The notes under the pieces: model-generated | Told to the model about the DNA's origin: nothing | Database searches by the model: none | What the model saw: only the letters and a program-made list of their open reading frames with translations | NCBI GenBank assembly: GCA_003833135.1 | Contig: QZLH01000999.1 | Coordinates: 8,894-19,496, forward strand | Length of the DNA stretch: 10,603 bases | Origin: Oehlia diaphana | Lineage: Eukaryota > Glomeromycota > Glomeromycetes > Glomerales > Glomeraceae | Reading direction: 5' to 3' | Position numbers and translations under genes: made by a program | In this document: one piece after another, positions 1 through 6,727 of the stretch | Numbering within the stretch: position 1 is the stretch's first letter | Layout: the number at the start of each line of letters is the position of its first letter

Positions 1-59
1 ATATTCGGCAAAACGTAAAATTTTGCATAATCGTAAAATAAAAATGCCGATGTTTCACG

Positions 60-191
60 TTTTGGCAATTATCTCGGCATCCAGTGATCGTGCAGAGATG
101 TACTATAGCTCATTAGAATCGTCTCATTGCAACGATTCAAATGAGCTATTGTGCATCTCTGTACGATCGTTGGTTGCCGAGATACCCAAAA
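60..191. repeat. Long imperfect inverted repeat (fold-back, MITE-like)
   Basis: Positions 70-123 and 131-184 are reverse complements over 54 bp with 8 differences and a 7-nt loop (124-130). Five of the eight differences are transitions, and four of those would still form G:U pairs in an RNA. A short outer block, TTTTGG at 60-65 and CCAAAA at 186-191, extends the symmetry with unequal spacers. No long ORF lies inside. The structure fits a fold-back or MITE-type non-autonomous element, or the subterminal part of a larger DNA transposon running off the left edge. No target-site duplication can be tested because the other end is outside the window. Confidence 0.8.
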
Positions 192-201
192 ATTTGTAGT
201 T

Positions 202-281
202 AATCCGGATATCCGGATTTAATCCTATGATAATCCGGATTGATCCGGGCGGATCACGAATTGTAAAATTTCATCCGGATC
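202..281. repeat. Cluster of palindromic ATCCGGAT octamers
   Basis: The self-complementary octamer ATCCGGAT occurs at 203-210, 211-218, 233-240 and 273-280, with a variant ATCCGGGC at 243-250. The first two form a perfect 18-bp palindrome, AATCCGGATATCCGGATT, at 202-219. CpG-containing clusters are notable in such AT-rich surroundings. Repeated subterminal motifs of this kind are typical transposase-binding arrays at transposon ends. The minus-strand edge near 281-290 reads TAGAGATGCG, which resembles hAT-type termini, but this is inference. The cluster ends where decayed coding sequence begins at about 292. Confidence 0.6.
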
Positions 282-291
282 GCATCTCTAA

Positions 292-1101
292 TTCCAAAAT
301 AATATTTTTTCTGAAGATGAAATTCCAAATGAATTTGAAGGAAGTATTCAAGAATCTATAAATAACTTAGATGATTTAATTGACAATACCACTTATGAAA
401 TTAATTCAACAAACTTAAATTAAGAATTAAATTTGAATGAAAATGCAGTTAGTAATTTTTTTATATTTAAATAGCTATTTTGCAGATAAGTTTTTATTAT
501 TTTAAAGAATTATATAATAATAAATACTAATATTTAATTTAATTTCATTTAAAGCATTCTTTACAACCACTACAATATCTGACAAATTAATTAATAGGGA
601 ATATCAAGTATTACGAGACTTTGCTTGTCAAAATTTAGAGATTTATACCGCAAAAATGACCTCTGCAATGATTGCAAAATCAAAGCATAAGCTAGAATAT
701 GAGATCAGGAAGTACGTAAAGATTCTTATTCCAAAATTGACTGATTTGGTACAAATCGACCTGTACTTCTATGCAAAGTTATAGAGAAGTTAAATTATAA
801 TGATACATTCAAATATTATCTTGGATGTATTAGTGGAATATTAAATAATTTATATTGTGCAGGTGAATTGGATCCATTTGGAGTGAAAGAATATCCGGAA
901 TTAGATCATATTCCAACAGATAATATATCTGTTAGAGAAGCTGCACGAAATCAGAGTTCTAGTACTGGTATACTTACAGGAAGTATATGCAAGTATAAAA
1001 GCAACTGCAATACAAATAAATGCCGCTGTAAAAAATCTGGTACTAGATGTGAAAGTAAATGTCATAGTGGAAAATCTTGCAATAACAAAACTCAAAATTA
1101 A
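292..1101 (+). pseudogene. Decayed 3' end of a KRBA2/Ginger-like DDE integrase gene
   Basis: Only the part downstream of the catalytic core is present. An acidic stretch (about 292-420, with EFEGSIQE and NNLDDLID) is followed by an AT-rich gap that may be an intron: GTTAGT at 448, TACTAAT at 525-531, AG at 553-554. Frame 2 then resumes at about 557, with INREYQ, AKMTSAMIAKSKHKL and VKILIPK. It switches to frame 1 near 736-742 with a TGA at 742-744. From about 745 frame 1 stays open through LLCKVIEKL, YYLGCISG and VREAARNQS to a terminal Cys/His knot (C-x5-C-x4-C-x1-C-x6-C-x3-CH-x4-C) and TAA at 1099-1101. In integrases of this family the knot normally starts CxC; here the second Cys is Tyr (TAT at 994-996). 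The gene is broken by the stop, the frameshift and the missing core, and its 5' side is cut off by the fold-back element. Family assignment is by motif recall; the integrase core itself is not visible here. Confidence 0.75.
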
Positions 1102-1192
1102 TAATATGTACCAGATAAATTTATTACATTACTTTAGAATTTACATATAATTACAAAGATTTTTAAAATTGCTAATATTATAAATTTTAAAG

Positions 1193-1340
1193 TATGTATT
1201 TTAATTTGATGCACAAATAATAAAATATGCATTTCAATTTGACACACAAATGATAAATTGATTTAACGCACATCAGACTCAAATTTCAATCTGACGTAAA
1301 TCAATTTTAAATTTACGCCTATTCTAATCTAACGTACAAT
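1193..1340. repeat. Degenerate tandem repeat of about 33 bp
   Basis: Two adjacent 33-bp units, 1193-1225 and 1226-1258, match at 27 of 33 positions. Five of the six differences are transitions. Weaker copies of the core, roughly TTYAATYTGACGCACAAAT, continue near 1257-1275, 1281-1302 and 1318-1338. The array follows the integrase remnant by about 90 bp and may be part of the element's 3' flank or an independent minisatellite. Confidence 0.6.
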
Positions 1341-1620
1341 ATACACAACAGATAGGATTTATTGCTTGAAAGATGACTACTATCACATAGTACTTACCGA
1401 GAAAATAATGAAAGATGATGTAAAACTTCGCCATGGTGTTAAAAAGGTTATGGAGGTAATCGTTAGCTTGTTGAAAGATAGAGTCAAAGTTAATGATTCT
1501 CTGGATAGTAAAAAAGCAAGGACGAAAAAATTTATTAAGGAGTAATCAGCTGCAAGGCGCTGGTCCGCAGATAATAGTATAGAAAATTTATCAAAAAATA
1601 ATATGTATCCTGAGCTATGA
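1333..1620 (+). pseudogene. Unassigned ORF remnant, one in-frame stop
   Basis: Frame 1 is open from 1333 to a TAA at 1543-1545 and then continues in the same frame to a TGA at 1618-1620. The reading contains TEKIMKDDVKLRHG, VIVSLLKDRVKV and, after the stop, SAARRWSADNSIENLS. The Lys/Asp/Val-rich composition looks coding, and the upstream ACACAACAG at 1342-1350 could be a splice acceptor. No start codon with support and no family can be named. It may be the last exon of a gene decayed on its 5' side. Confidence 0.35.
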
Positions 1621-1762
1621 ACTGAATATTTATATTTATTTTTTGCATATATTAATAAAAAATTTCTTGGCATTTTTCAGCTAGAGGCCCTGGCCAAAAT
1701 CATGTGATATATTTTTTATTTTAAATATCTATGTACAGTGTATTAGTTATAATATATAGATC
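1621..1762 (+). promoter_or_regulatory. Upstream region of the coiled-coil pseudogene
   Basis: The stretch is AT-rich with a pyrimidine tract ending in TTTTTCAG (1673-1680), then CTGGCCAAAATCATGTGAT (1690-1708), then TATAATATATAG about 5-15 bases before the ATG at 1763. ATCATGTGAT at 1699-1708 is one transition from the palindrome ATCACGTGAT found at 8046-8055. This may be promoter sequence, or the spliced 3' end of the preceding remnant, since CTAGAGGCCCTGGCCAAAATC reads as LEALAKI followed by M and a stop. Confidence 0.3.
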
Positions 1763-2661
1763 ATGTCATCTGAGCTTGTATTATTGAAACAGCGCATCAC
1801 TGAACTTGAGGCTAATAAGAATGCAGAGCTTAGGAAGGGGAATACTGAGATCCATGATTTTAGAATCAAGCTCTCAATATCTGATGCTAAAATAGCTGAA
1901 CTTAAGCGCATGCGTATGGAGGTTCTAAGAGCGAATGGGAAATATAATGAGATGCGTGATGCTGAAAATGTCAAATTCAAGGCCATAATCGAGGAGTTGA
2001 AATCTGAGAATGCTGAGTTTAGAAATAGGCTCATGAAAGTAAAATAGAAGCAGACTCTGCAAAGCGCCTTAATGGCAAATGATAATTCTTCTAACAACAG
2101 TTCACCTAGCCTCAATTCAGTTGCAGTACCAGAAGTGGTGACGGTACCTGCCAAGCGCCTTAACGGCAAACCGTTGAAAGAGAAAGATATGGATAGTTTC
2201 TTGCTTGAGGCTCATGAGAAAATTGTTAAAAGTGAAATAAAGCTACGCAATAAGAAAAAGAAAAATCAACGTAAGTCAGCTAACCAGGACATCACTCCCA
2301 AACCTGTGTACGTAGCAGAAACCAATAATGATGATAATTTAGATGAGCCAATGGATTATAGCATTTCAGAAAAATCAGAACTTTTCAGCAATTTTGTGAA
2401 TAAAATTCACAATTTTCATGATCAAAATATTGACAAATTTATAGAGAATAACCAGTTGGACTGTGACTTATCCTCCAAAAAGAATTTACCTGAAGATGAC
2501 AATTTCACTGTTTCTTTCGAGCAGGTAGTAAAATGTGACTTGATGCAACAATTATCTGTTCCATCCGCTAGTATAGATACAGAAATTTTGCTTACTCCAC
2601 CAGTAATCAATAAAAACAACAATTTTCTGTTATAGCCGAGTGTATAGTCTATATGTTTTGA

Positions 2662-2967
2662 AAAGCTGTTCATTCTGGTTATGAAGAGATCTTATACTAG
2701 TATAGCTTTGCAGAAAGTTATGATAAAAGAATTAATGAAATTCGTACTATCAACAAAGTTAAAATCAATACTGCGAAACAACAAGTATACCAAGAAGTTA
2801 AAAAACTACTTCCAGATATTAGTGATATTAATTTACATTAGCAACTATCTAGGGTCAGGAAATTATATAAATTATTTAACGCAGTAGGCGTGGAAAAGAT
2901 AAAGCAAGTTATCTATAGTGCAAATGCAATCTCGAACCTTAATAATACTCAAATTCAAAATATTATA
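2662..2967 (+). other. Conserved C-terminal module, copy A
   Basis: Frame 1 reads KAVHSGYEEILY, stop, YSFAESYDKRINEI, then VYQEVKKLLPDISDINL, a second stop, LSRVRKLYKLFNAVGVEKIKQV, and finally IYSANAISNLNNTQIQNII. It aligns along its whole length with the tail behind the RING gene at 7680-8015. Shared residues include EIL, AE, EI, LP-I, N-YK-F, KIKQV, YSA, IS-L and IQ-II. The frame leaves at 2968, where TATTATATAGAC looks like a TA-repeat slip into frame 0. No catalytic motif is visible, and it is predicted to be helical. Confidence 0.65.
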
Positions 2968-3461
2968 TAGACTACGTGATTTCTAAAGCGATCACTGGTG
3001 ACAAAGAAATCGACCCAGAGAGTTTACCCAAAGATGAGGTAAATATACCATCAAAACCTATTGCAAAGAAAACCGTGTCAAACAAAACTCGAATACTGAT
3101 TCCTAGGACTAACCCAAATAAGATGGAATGTTTTTATCAATATGCCATTGAATATAGTCTCGATCCTGAGAAATTTTTGATCGTTACTGAGGCTGATAAG
3201 AAAAGATGGGCAGGTAAATCCTTCTGCAGTATTTTGGAGGTTGATATGTGATTTTATTGTGGAGCAATAGAGGGGAAGGAAGAAGATCCTAGGAAATATC
3301 GTAAATTTCTAACAGATCGTGAAAGGATGATCGGTGAAGAGCTATTGCGTCATGATATTCTAAAGCACCAGTCAAGCACTGCATGGCTTGATGATCTTAT
3401 GAAAGAATGGGAAAAAGCCCATACCCAATTTATACAAGTTTTCGGTTAAGCTTTGTATCAA

Positions 3462-3481
3462 AATAGTATCCCAATAGTATC
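3462..3481 (+). repeat. 11-bp tandem duplication causing a frame change
   Basis: AATAGTATC occurs at 3462-3470 and 3473-3481, a period of 11 bp. Before it the protein-like reading is in frame 0; after it the reading is in frame 2. An 11-bp insertion moves frame 0 exactly to frame 2, and removing one copy joins the two open readings at the same residues (NSI). Confidence 0.7.
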
Positions 3482-3860
3482 AGTAAAAGCATAGATGAAA
3501 ATCAGGAAATTGATCACCTGAAATACGTAGAAGATATCAGAAAAATTCTCTTTTTTTCTTCATATAGCTCAGAAAAAAAAATCTACCATGATACCAAAAG
3601 CTATGACAAGCATGTTAACAAACCTCAAGTCTTTGATTTTAAGCATATCACCTTTGAAGTCAAATCTGATCTAGAATTAATTATCAAATCCATCTTAGAG
3701 CACTTCTCATACTTGAAATTCTGAAATAGTTTGAGGGATTGATAATTATAATTTCGTATTCGCTCAACCATGAAGCTTACCATGCTCTATTTGTGGTGGA
3801 AAACATGTTTATTTTTACGTCATGGTGATGTATTACATTTATCACCTGATAAAATTTCAT

Positions 3861-4012
3861 TGCACATCCTATATTTTGAATTATCACATACAATGTGTCA
3901 AATCAGCCATATGGTATGATTCACATTTGTAAATCCTCATCATATAAGACCAAAAAATTGATTATCAATCAACGCCTAAAGTATGTCAATCCTGTTATTC
4001 TGTGACACAGTT
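3861..4012. other. Short spacer without a clear gene
   Basis: This lies between the end of the coiled-coil pseudogene and the next TATA box. It holds no convincing open frame; a small dyad, ATTGATTATCAAT at 3958-3970, is the only structure noted. Confidence 0.4.
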
Positions 4013-4020
4013 TATAAATA
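4013..4020 (+). promoter_or_regulatory. TATA box candidate (TATAAATA)
   Basis: TATAAATA at 4013-4020 lies 127 bases before the ATG at 4147. A transcript starting about 30 bases downstream would have a leader of about 100 nt containing the pyrimidine-rich stretch at 4060-4100. Confidence 0.4.
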
Positions 4021-4146
4021 TGGTGACTTGAAGCCAAGAAGAGTACGTTTAGTTTGTTTCACAAGTTTTAGTATTTTATATTTCCTATATTTTTGCACAG
4101 CATTTCTTTTAAGTCCGTACAGTTGGTTAAGCAGTTTGGAAGAGAA

Positions 4147-4694
4147 ATGGCAGAGAGAGTTAATTGCGAAATTTATAGAACCCTTCAAGTAAGGAGAGAG
4201 AATACAAAAAATGCTTGAACAAATTCAAAAAAACGTATTTTATGCAAATAATCACACCTCTCAGCTTAGAGGAAATAACAATAATCTTGCACAAATTTCA
4301 TCTGATATTGATTATCACTTTTTAGGACGCCTGGGCTCTTCTCTGAAGCTACGCTTTTTGACCTTCAAGGAAGATGAATTTAGAGACGCAAATAGATTAT
4401 TTGATGAGAAATCAGGAACTCCTAGCGGAAAGTATGAGAACAATTCAGCCAGATCAATTAAATCAACTGGATCAACTGGATCAAAAATTGCGCCTATCAA
4501 CTGTGAATATAACATACTTGAAAGAGATTTTGAAACGAAAAGGAATGGTTGTGAAATTTATGATGGATGCGCCGATTCGTTGTCATATGAAAATAAGGAA
4601 ACAGGTAATAGAGCAGCATAGCGGACATTCCTATTTTATCACAATATTTGTGATCATTTGCCAATCATTTATTCAATCATATCACATAATATAA
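4147..4694 (+). pseudogene. Decayed coiled-coil gene of unknown family
   Basis: The reading starts with MAERVNCEIYRTLQ (ATG 4147). CAA|GTAAGG at 4187-4194 is a good donor, with acceptor candidates CTCTCAG (AG 4263-4264) and CACTTTTTAG (AG 4324-4325). With the second acceptor, frame 0 gives DAWALL, a stop, then in frame 1 EATLFDLQGR. From 4374 frame 0 gives an 106-codon stretch, MNLETQIDYLMRNQELLAES, then a Gln/Leu/Asp-rich coiled coil and YLKEILKRKGMV. Two small frame changes between 4340 and 4375 would have to be reversed for a continuous protein, so I call it decayed. Alternatively frame 2 (4211-4621) is open for 136 codons, but its Ser/Asn/Arg-rich composition looks like a shadow. No domain is recognised. 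A further donor-like CAG|GTAATA at 4600-4608 could mark a lost last exon. Confidence 0.4.
4464..4481 (+). repeat. Two 9-bp tandem units CAACTGGAT
   Basis: CAACTGGAT repeats at 4464-4472 and 4473-4481 and encodes QLD-QLD in the coiled coil. It is in frame and probably a slippage product within the coding sequence. Confidence 0.6.
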
Positions 4695-5219
4695 ATACCG
4701 TTGCTAAAAAAAATTACATAATAATATATGCTCAATTTCACAAATAGCTTAAATTTAGTTTTAATATATTGTATATTAAATTTTATTAGAACCTTTTTAG
4801 CTTTTATAATTATTTGACATATATTTATTCATTTTACGAAATTATTCACTAAATATGTTACTAATAAAAAACCTGCATTATAAATTAGATCTCTGCATTA
4901 TTTTTTTTATAGATTCTACATAATATAAGGAATATTTGTGCAAATTCTTAAGTTTCGCAATCGCATATTCATCTTCGCACTTCAATTTTTATTTGATAAT
5001 TGGCAATAATTAATGAATTATCATATATGAATAATATATTTATAATATTATTAAAATTGTGCTAATAATTACATAATTAAAGTCATATGATAATTTAGTA
5101 TTTTTACTTGGATTTCTATTATTTTTTTGCCACATTATTTGAAAAATATTTGTGATTTTACAATAAGTTTTAAAATCCAGAATTAGTAATTAGCAAATAA
5201 TCGGCAAGGTGATATAAGC
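4695..5219. other. AT-rich intergenic stretch, no gene seen
   Basis: About 525 bp, very AT-rich, with stops in all frames and many TATAAT-like strings. The only dyad worth noting is TGATAATT / AATTATCA at about 4993-5023. I see no gene, RNA or mobile-element end. Confidence 0.6.
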
Positions 5220-6050
5220 ATGTCCGCTATGCTTAATAGAGTGGAGAATGGAGAATATGCAGATATTAAAGTGGGCATTGAATGTGGAGGATGTCCTAAC
5301 CGAAGAACAATTACTGGATTGCAGTCACGATTTGGGAAATTGCTCAGAATCGGTTTCTTGGGAGGCGATGCGTGGAAACCCACAACCCTCTCAAAAACTT
5401 GTCACCCTGTACACGCACACTCTTGTTATACCGAGGAAGGTTCATCAATTATTAAGCATCAAGGATCCATGTCTCAAGTGCCAGTACATGAAAGAACAAA
5501 TAGAACGGCATCGTGTCATAGTGATACATCCATATTAGTTGATAAATTTGAAGATATCTCTCATATTGCAACCTTGTTTAAGTTTAAAATTCTTGATGTT
5601 GACCCAAAAGAATTAACTTATTATATAAAATGTATTGCTGAATTCTGCTTCGATCATATAATTATTATTGGAGAGACTAACTGTGGAGTAATCTTTTTAG
5701 ATTGTTGTGGTCATGTATTTCTGTGGGATGATGAAAATTTATTGTTATGGCCACTTGGAGATTCACCTGAAGAAGCATCAAAGTATACAATTAAAGGGAA
5801 AGATCGATTGGGATGGTTCGTAGAAAATGGAATTATGTATGAGTATATCAAGAAGCCTCAATGTGTGTATACAAAAAAATATTTATCAATATGCGTATTA
5901 ATTGCTGATATTAACCTAATTTCTTCCTTCCAGTTAAAAATAGCAAAACCGGTATCAATAAATCAAAGTTTTAATTATTATACTCTACGCAAAATGCTCA
6001 GTAGTTTAGATTTTATCATGTGTTTTAACTTCCTAGTAAAATTGCAATAA
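5220..6050 (+). CDS. 276-codon ORF of unknown function, possibly spliced
   Basis: Frame 0 is open from ATG 5220 to TAA 6048-6050, long for DNA of this composition. Residues from about 106 on look clearly coding: ILVDKFEDISHIATLFKF, IIIIGETNCGVIFLDCCGHVF, WPLGDSPEEASK and LGWFVENGIMYEYIKK. I recall similar Cys/Trp-containing segments from Rhizophagus hypothetical proteins but cannot give a function. The first 105 residues are suspect. They are Ser/Thr/His/Arg-rich, and frame 1 is also open from 5218 to TAG 5536-5538, with a more protein-like composition (LKWALNVEDVLTEEQLLDCS, DPCLKCQYMKEQIERH). One indel near 5535 would connect that frame to the second half. A likely intron at 5865-5933 (69 nt, in frame, no stops) ends in a classic TTCTTCCTTCCAG acceptor. 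The product may therefore be about 253 residues, or the gene may be broken near its middle. Confidence 0.5.
   Translation: MSAMLNRVENGEYADIKVGIECGGCPNRRTITGLQSRFGKLLRIGFLGGDAWKPTTLSKTCHPVHAHSCYTEEGSSIIKHQGSMSQVPVHERTNRTASCHSDTSILVDKFEDISHIATLFKFKILDVDPKELTYYIKCIAEFCFDHIIIIGETNCGVIFLDCCGHVFLWDDENLLLWPLGDSPEEASKYTIKGKDRLGWFVENGIMYEYIKKPQCVYTKKYLSICVLIADINLISSFQLKIAKPVSINQSFNYYTLRKMLSSLDFIMCFNFLVKLQ
5865..5933 (+). other. Candidate 69-nt intron in the 5220-6050 ORF
   Basis: The acceptor TTCTTCCTTCCAG ends at 5933 behind branch-like CTGATATTAAC (5904-5914). GT donors exist at 5863, 5865 and 5867; only 5865 keeps the frame. None has a strong GTAAGT-type consensus, so the acceptor is firmer than the donor. 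Retention would also keep the frame open. Confidence 0.4.
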
Positions 6051-6308
6051 ATCTTATCAGAATGCAAATATGATTTTTCATTAATTTGAAATTTTATTTG
6101 CTATATGAATTAAAACTTTTACTGCTTATTACTGCACCTTAACTTTTTCGTAGAAGCCTCTGAAGGAATAGGGGGCTGTATGATGTGCGAATTGCATATA
6201 TACTGTATTCCGCATTATTTTTTTTTCTGGTTTTGATTTGCAACCCGCAAATACAACTATGTAAATAAGCAAATAGAACGGGCATATTCACTATGTACCT
6301 CAGTGTGA
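6051..6308. other. Stretch without a supported gene
   Basis: AT-rich to 6130, then somewhat richer in GC. A minus-strand frame of 78 codons (6375-6139; aromatic and hydrophobic, HYFHWHFF) is open here, but it has no promoter, intron or family support and is not called. Confidence 0.4.
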
Positions 6309-6569
6309 AAAAGTGCCAGTGAAAATAATGGAGACGAAACTTACTTAGCAAAACACCGGATGAGACATTTAACAATTACTAAGGGTAAGTTTACTTTCAG
6401 TTTAGGTTTAGCATTTGCAAGAAGGGATAATTTAAGTAATTCATTGATCGATAAGTTGAATTGTCAACAAAGATCCAGAAACATTCATGTTTTACAACGA
6501 TCACGGCAGATACTTAGTGTATGGGAAAACAAGTTAGATGCGTTGCTTGCAAGATTGATATTTCAGTAA
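6309..6569 (+). CDS. Short hypothetical ORF or exon remnant
   Basis: Frame 0 is open from 6309, after a TGA at 6306-6308, to TAA 6567-6569. The first ATG is 6360 (MRHLTITKGKF). The reading contains LAFARRDNLSNSLIDKLNCQQRS and LQRSRQILSVWENKLDALLARL, which looks protein-like and helical at the end. No family is recognised. It lies just upstream of the RING gene on the same strand, and could be a remnant of a transposon ORF or of an upstream gene. Confidence is low because the ORF is short. Confidence 0.25.
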   Translation, partial: KSASENNGDETYLAKHRMRHLTITKGKFTFSLGLAFARRDNLSNSLIDKLNCQQRSRNIHVLQRSRQILSVWENKLDALLARLIFQ

Positions 6570-6663
6570 TTTTGAACTTACTATATTTGCAAAACAAGAT
6601 AGGAGGATGTGAAACAAATCTTAACTTATCCTCAAAGATCTTTGATCATAGGGATGAAAGTAA

Positions 6664-6727
6664 TATAAGTAGAAGAAATTACTTCACACTTCGCACTTCA
6701 CAACTTCACTCTTTACAATTCATCACT
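6664..6727 (+). promoter_or_regulatory. Core promoter and CT-rich leader of the RING gene
   Basis: TATAAG at 6664-6669 is followed by a C/A/T-rich leader with repeated CTTCACA units (6681-6708) running up to the ATG at 6728. This layout decides the start: the reading frame is open further upstream to 6521, but the stretch before 6728 looks like promoter and leader rather than protein. Confidence 0.5.

Larger units (their letters stand above)
1763..3860 (+). pseudogene. Decayed coiled-coil protein of an expanded fungal family
   Basis: The start is the ATG at 1763 (MSSELVLLKQRITELE). The first 94 codons give a heptad-rich coiled coil that stops at TAG 2045-2047. The same frame (2) continues through NDNSSNNSSPSLNS and VPAKRLNGKPLKEKD to TAG 2633-2635. 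Frame 1 then carries a conserved module (2662-2967) with stops at 2659, 2698 and 2839. Frame 0 runs from 2970 (YAIEYSLDPEKFLIVTEADK), through TGA 3249-3251, to TAA 3447-3449. Frame 2 resumes at 3473 and ends at TGA 3722-3724 (SILEHFSYLKF). A degenerate CSICGGKH zinc-finger-like motif follows at about 3780-3805. The order (coiled coil, linker, module, DPEKF block, LEHF, CxxC) matches a family I recall from Rhizophagus. Its function is unknown. At least seven stops and three frame changes make expression of a full protein implausible. The N-terminal 94-residue coiled coil could still be made. Confidence 0.7.

Noticed and set aside
901..1095. Minus-strand ORF opposite the integrase Cys/His knot
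   Set aside because: Antisense shadow of the recognised plus-strand motif.
1747..2169. 140-codon minus-strand ORF
   Set aside because: Antisense of the coiled-coil gene. The length comes from the low stop frequency opposite Glu/Lys-rich codons.
2681..2887. 68-codon plus-strand ORF
   Set aside because: Wrong frame over the conserved module; the module's homology lies in the neighbouring frame.
2045..3251. Stop codons read as a reassigned genetic code
   Set aside because: TAG, TAA and TGA all appear within protein-like readings, and indels occur as well. No single reassignment explains them; decay does.
3983..4192. 69-codon ORF with a hydrophobic segment as a membrane protein
   Set aside because: The hydrophobic part is the pyrimidine-rich leader read through, downstream of a TATA box; the frame at 4147 looks more like protein.
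6521..6727. Upstream extension of the RING protein from 6521
   Set aside because: The extension covers the TATA-like box and the CTTCACA leader, and its residues look non-coding. ATG 6728 fits the layout.
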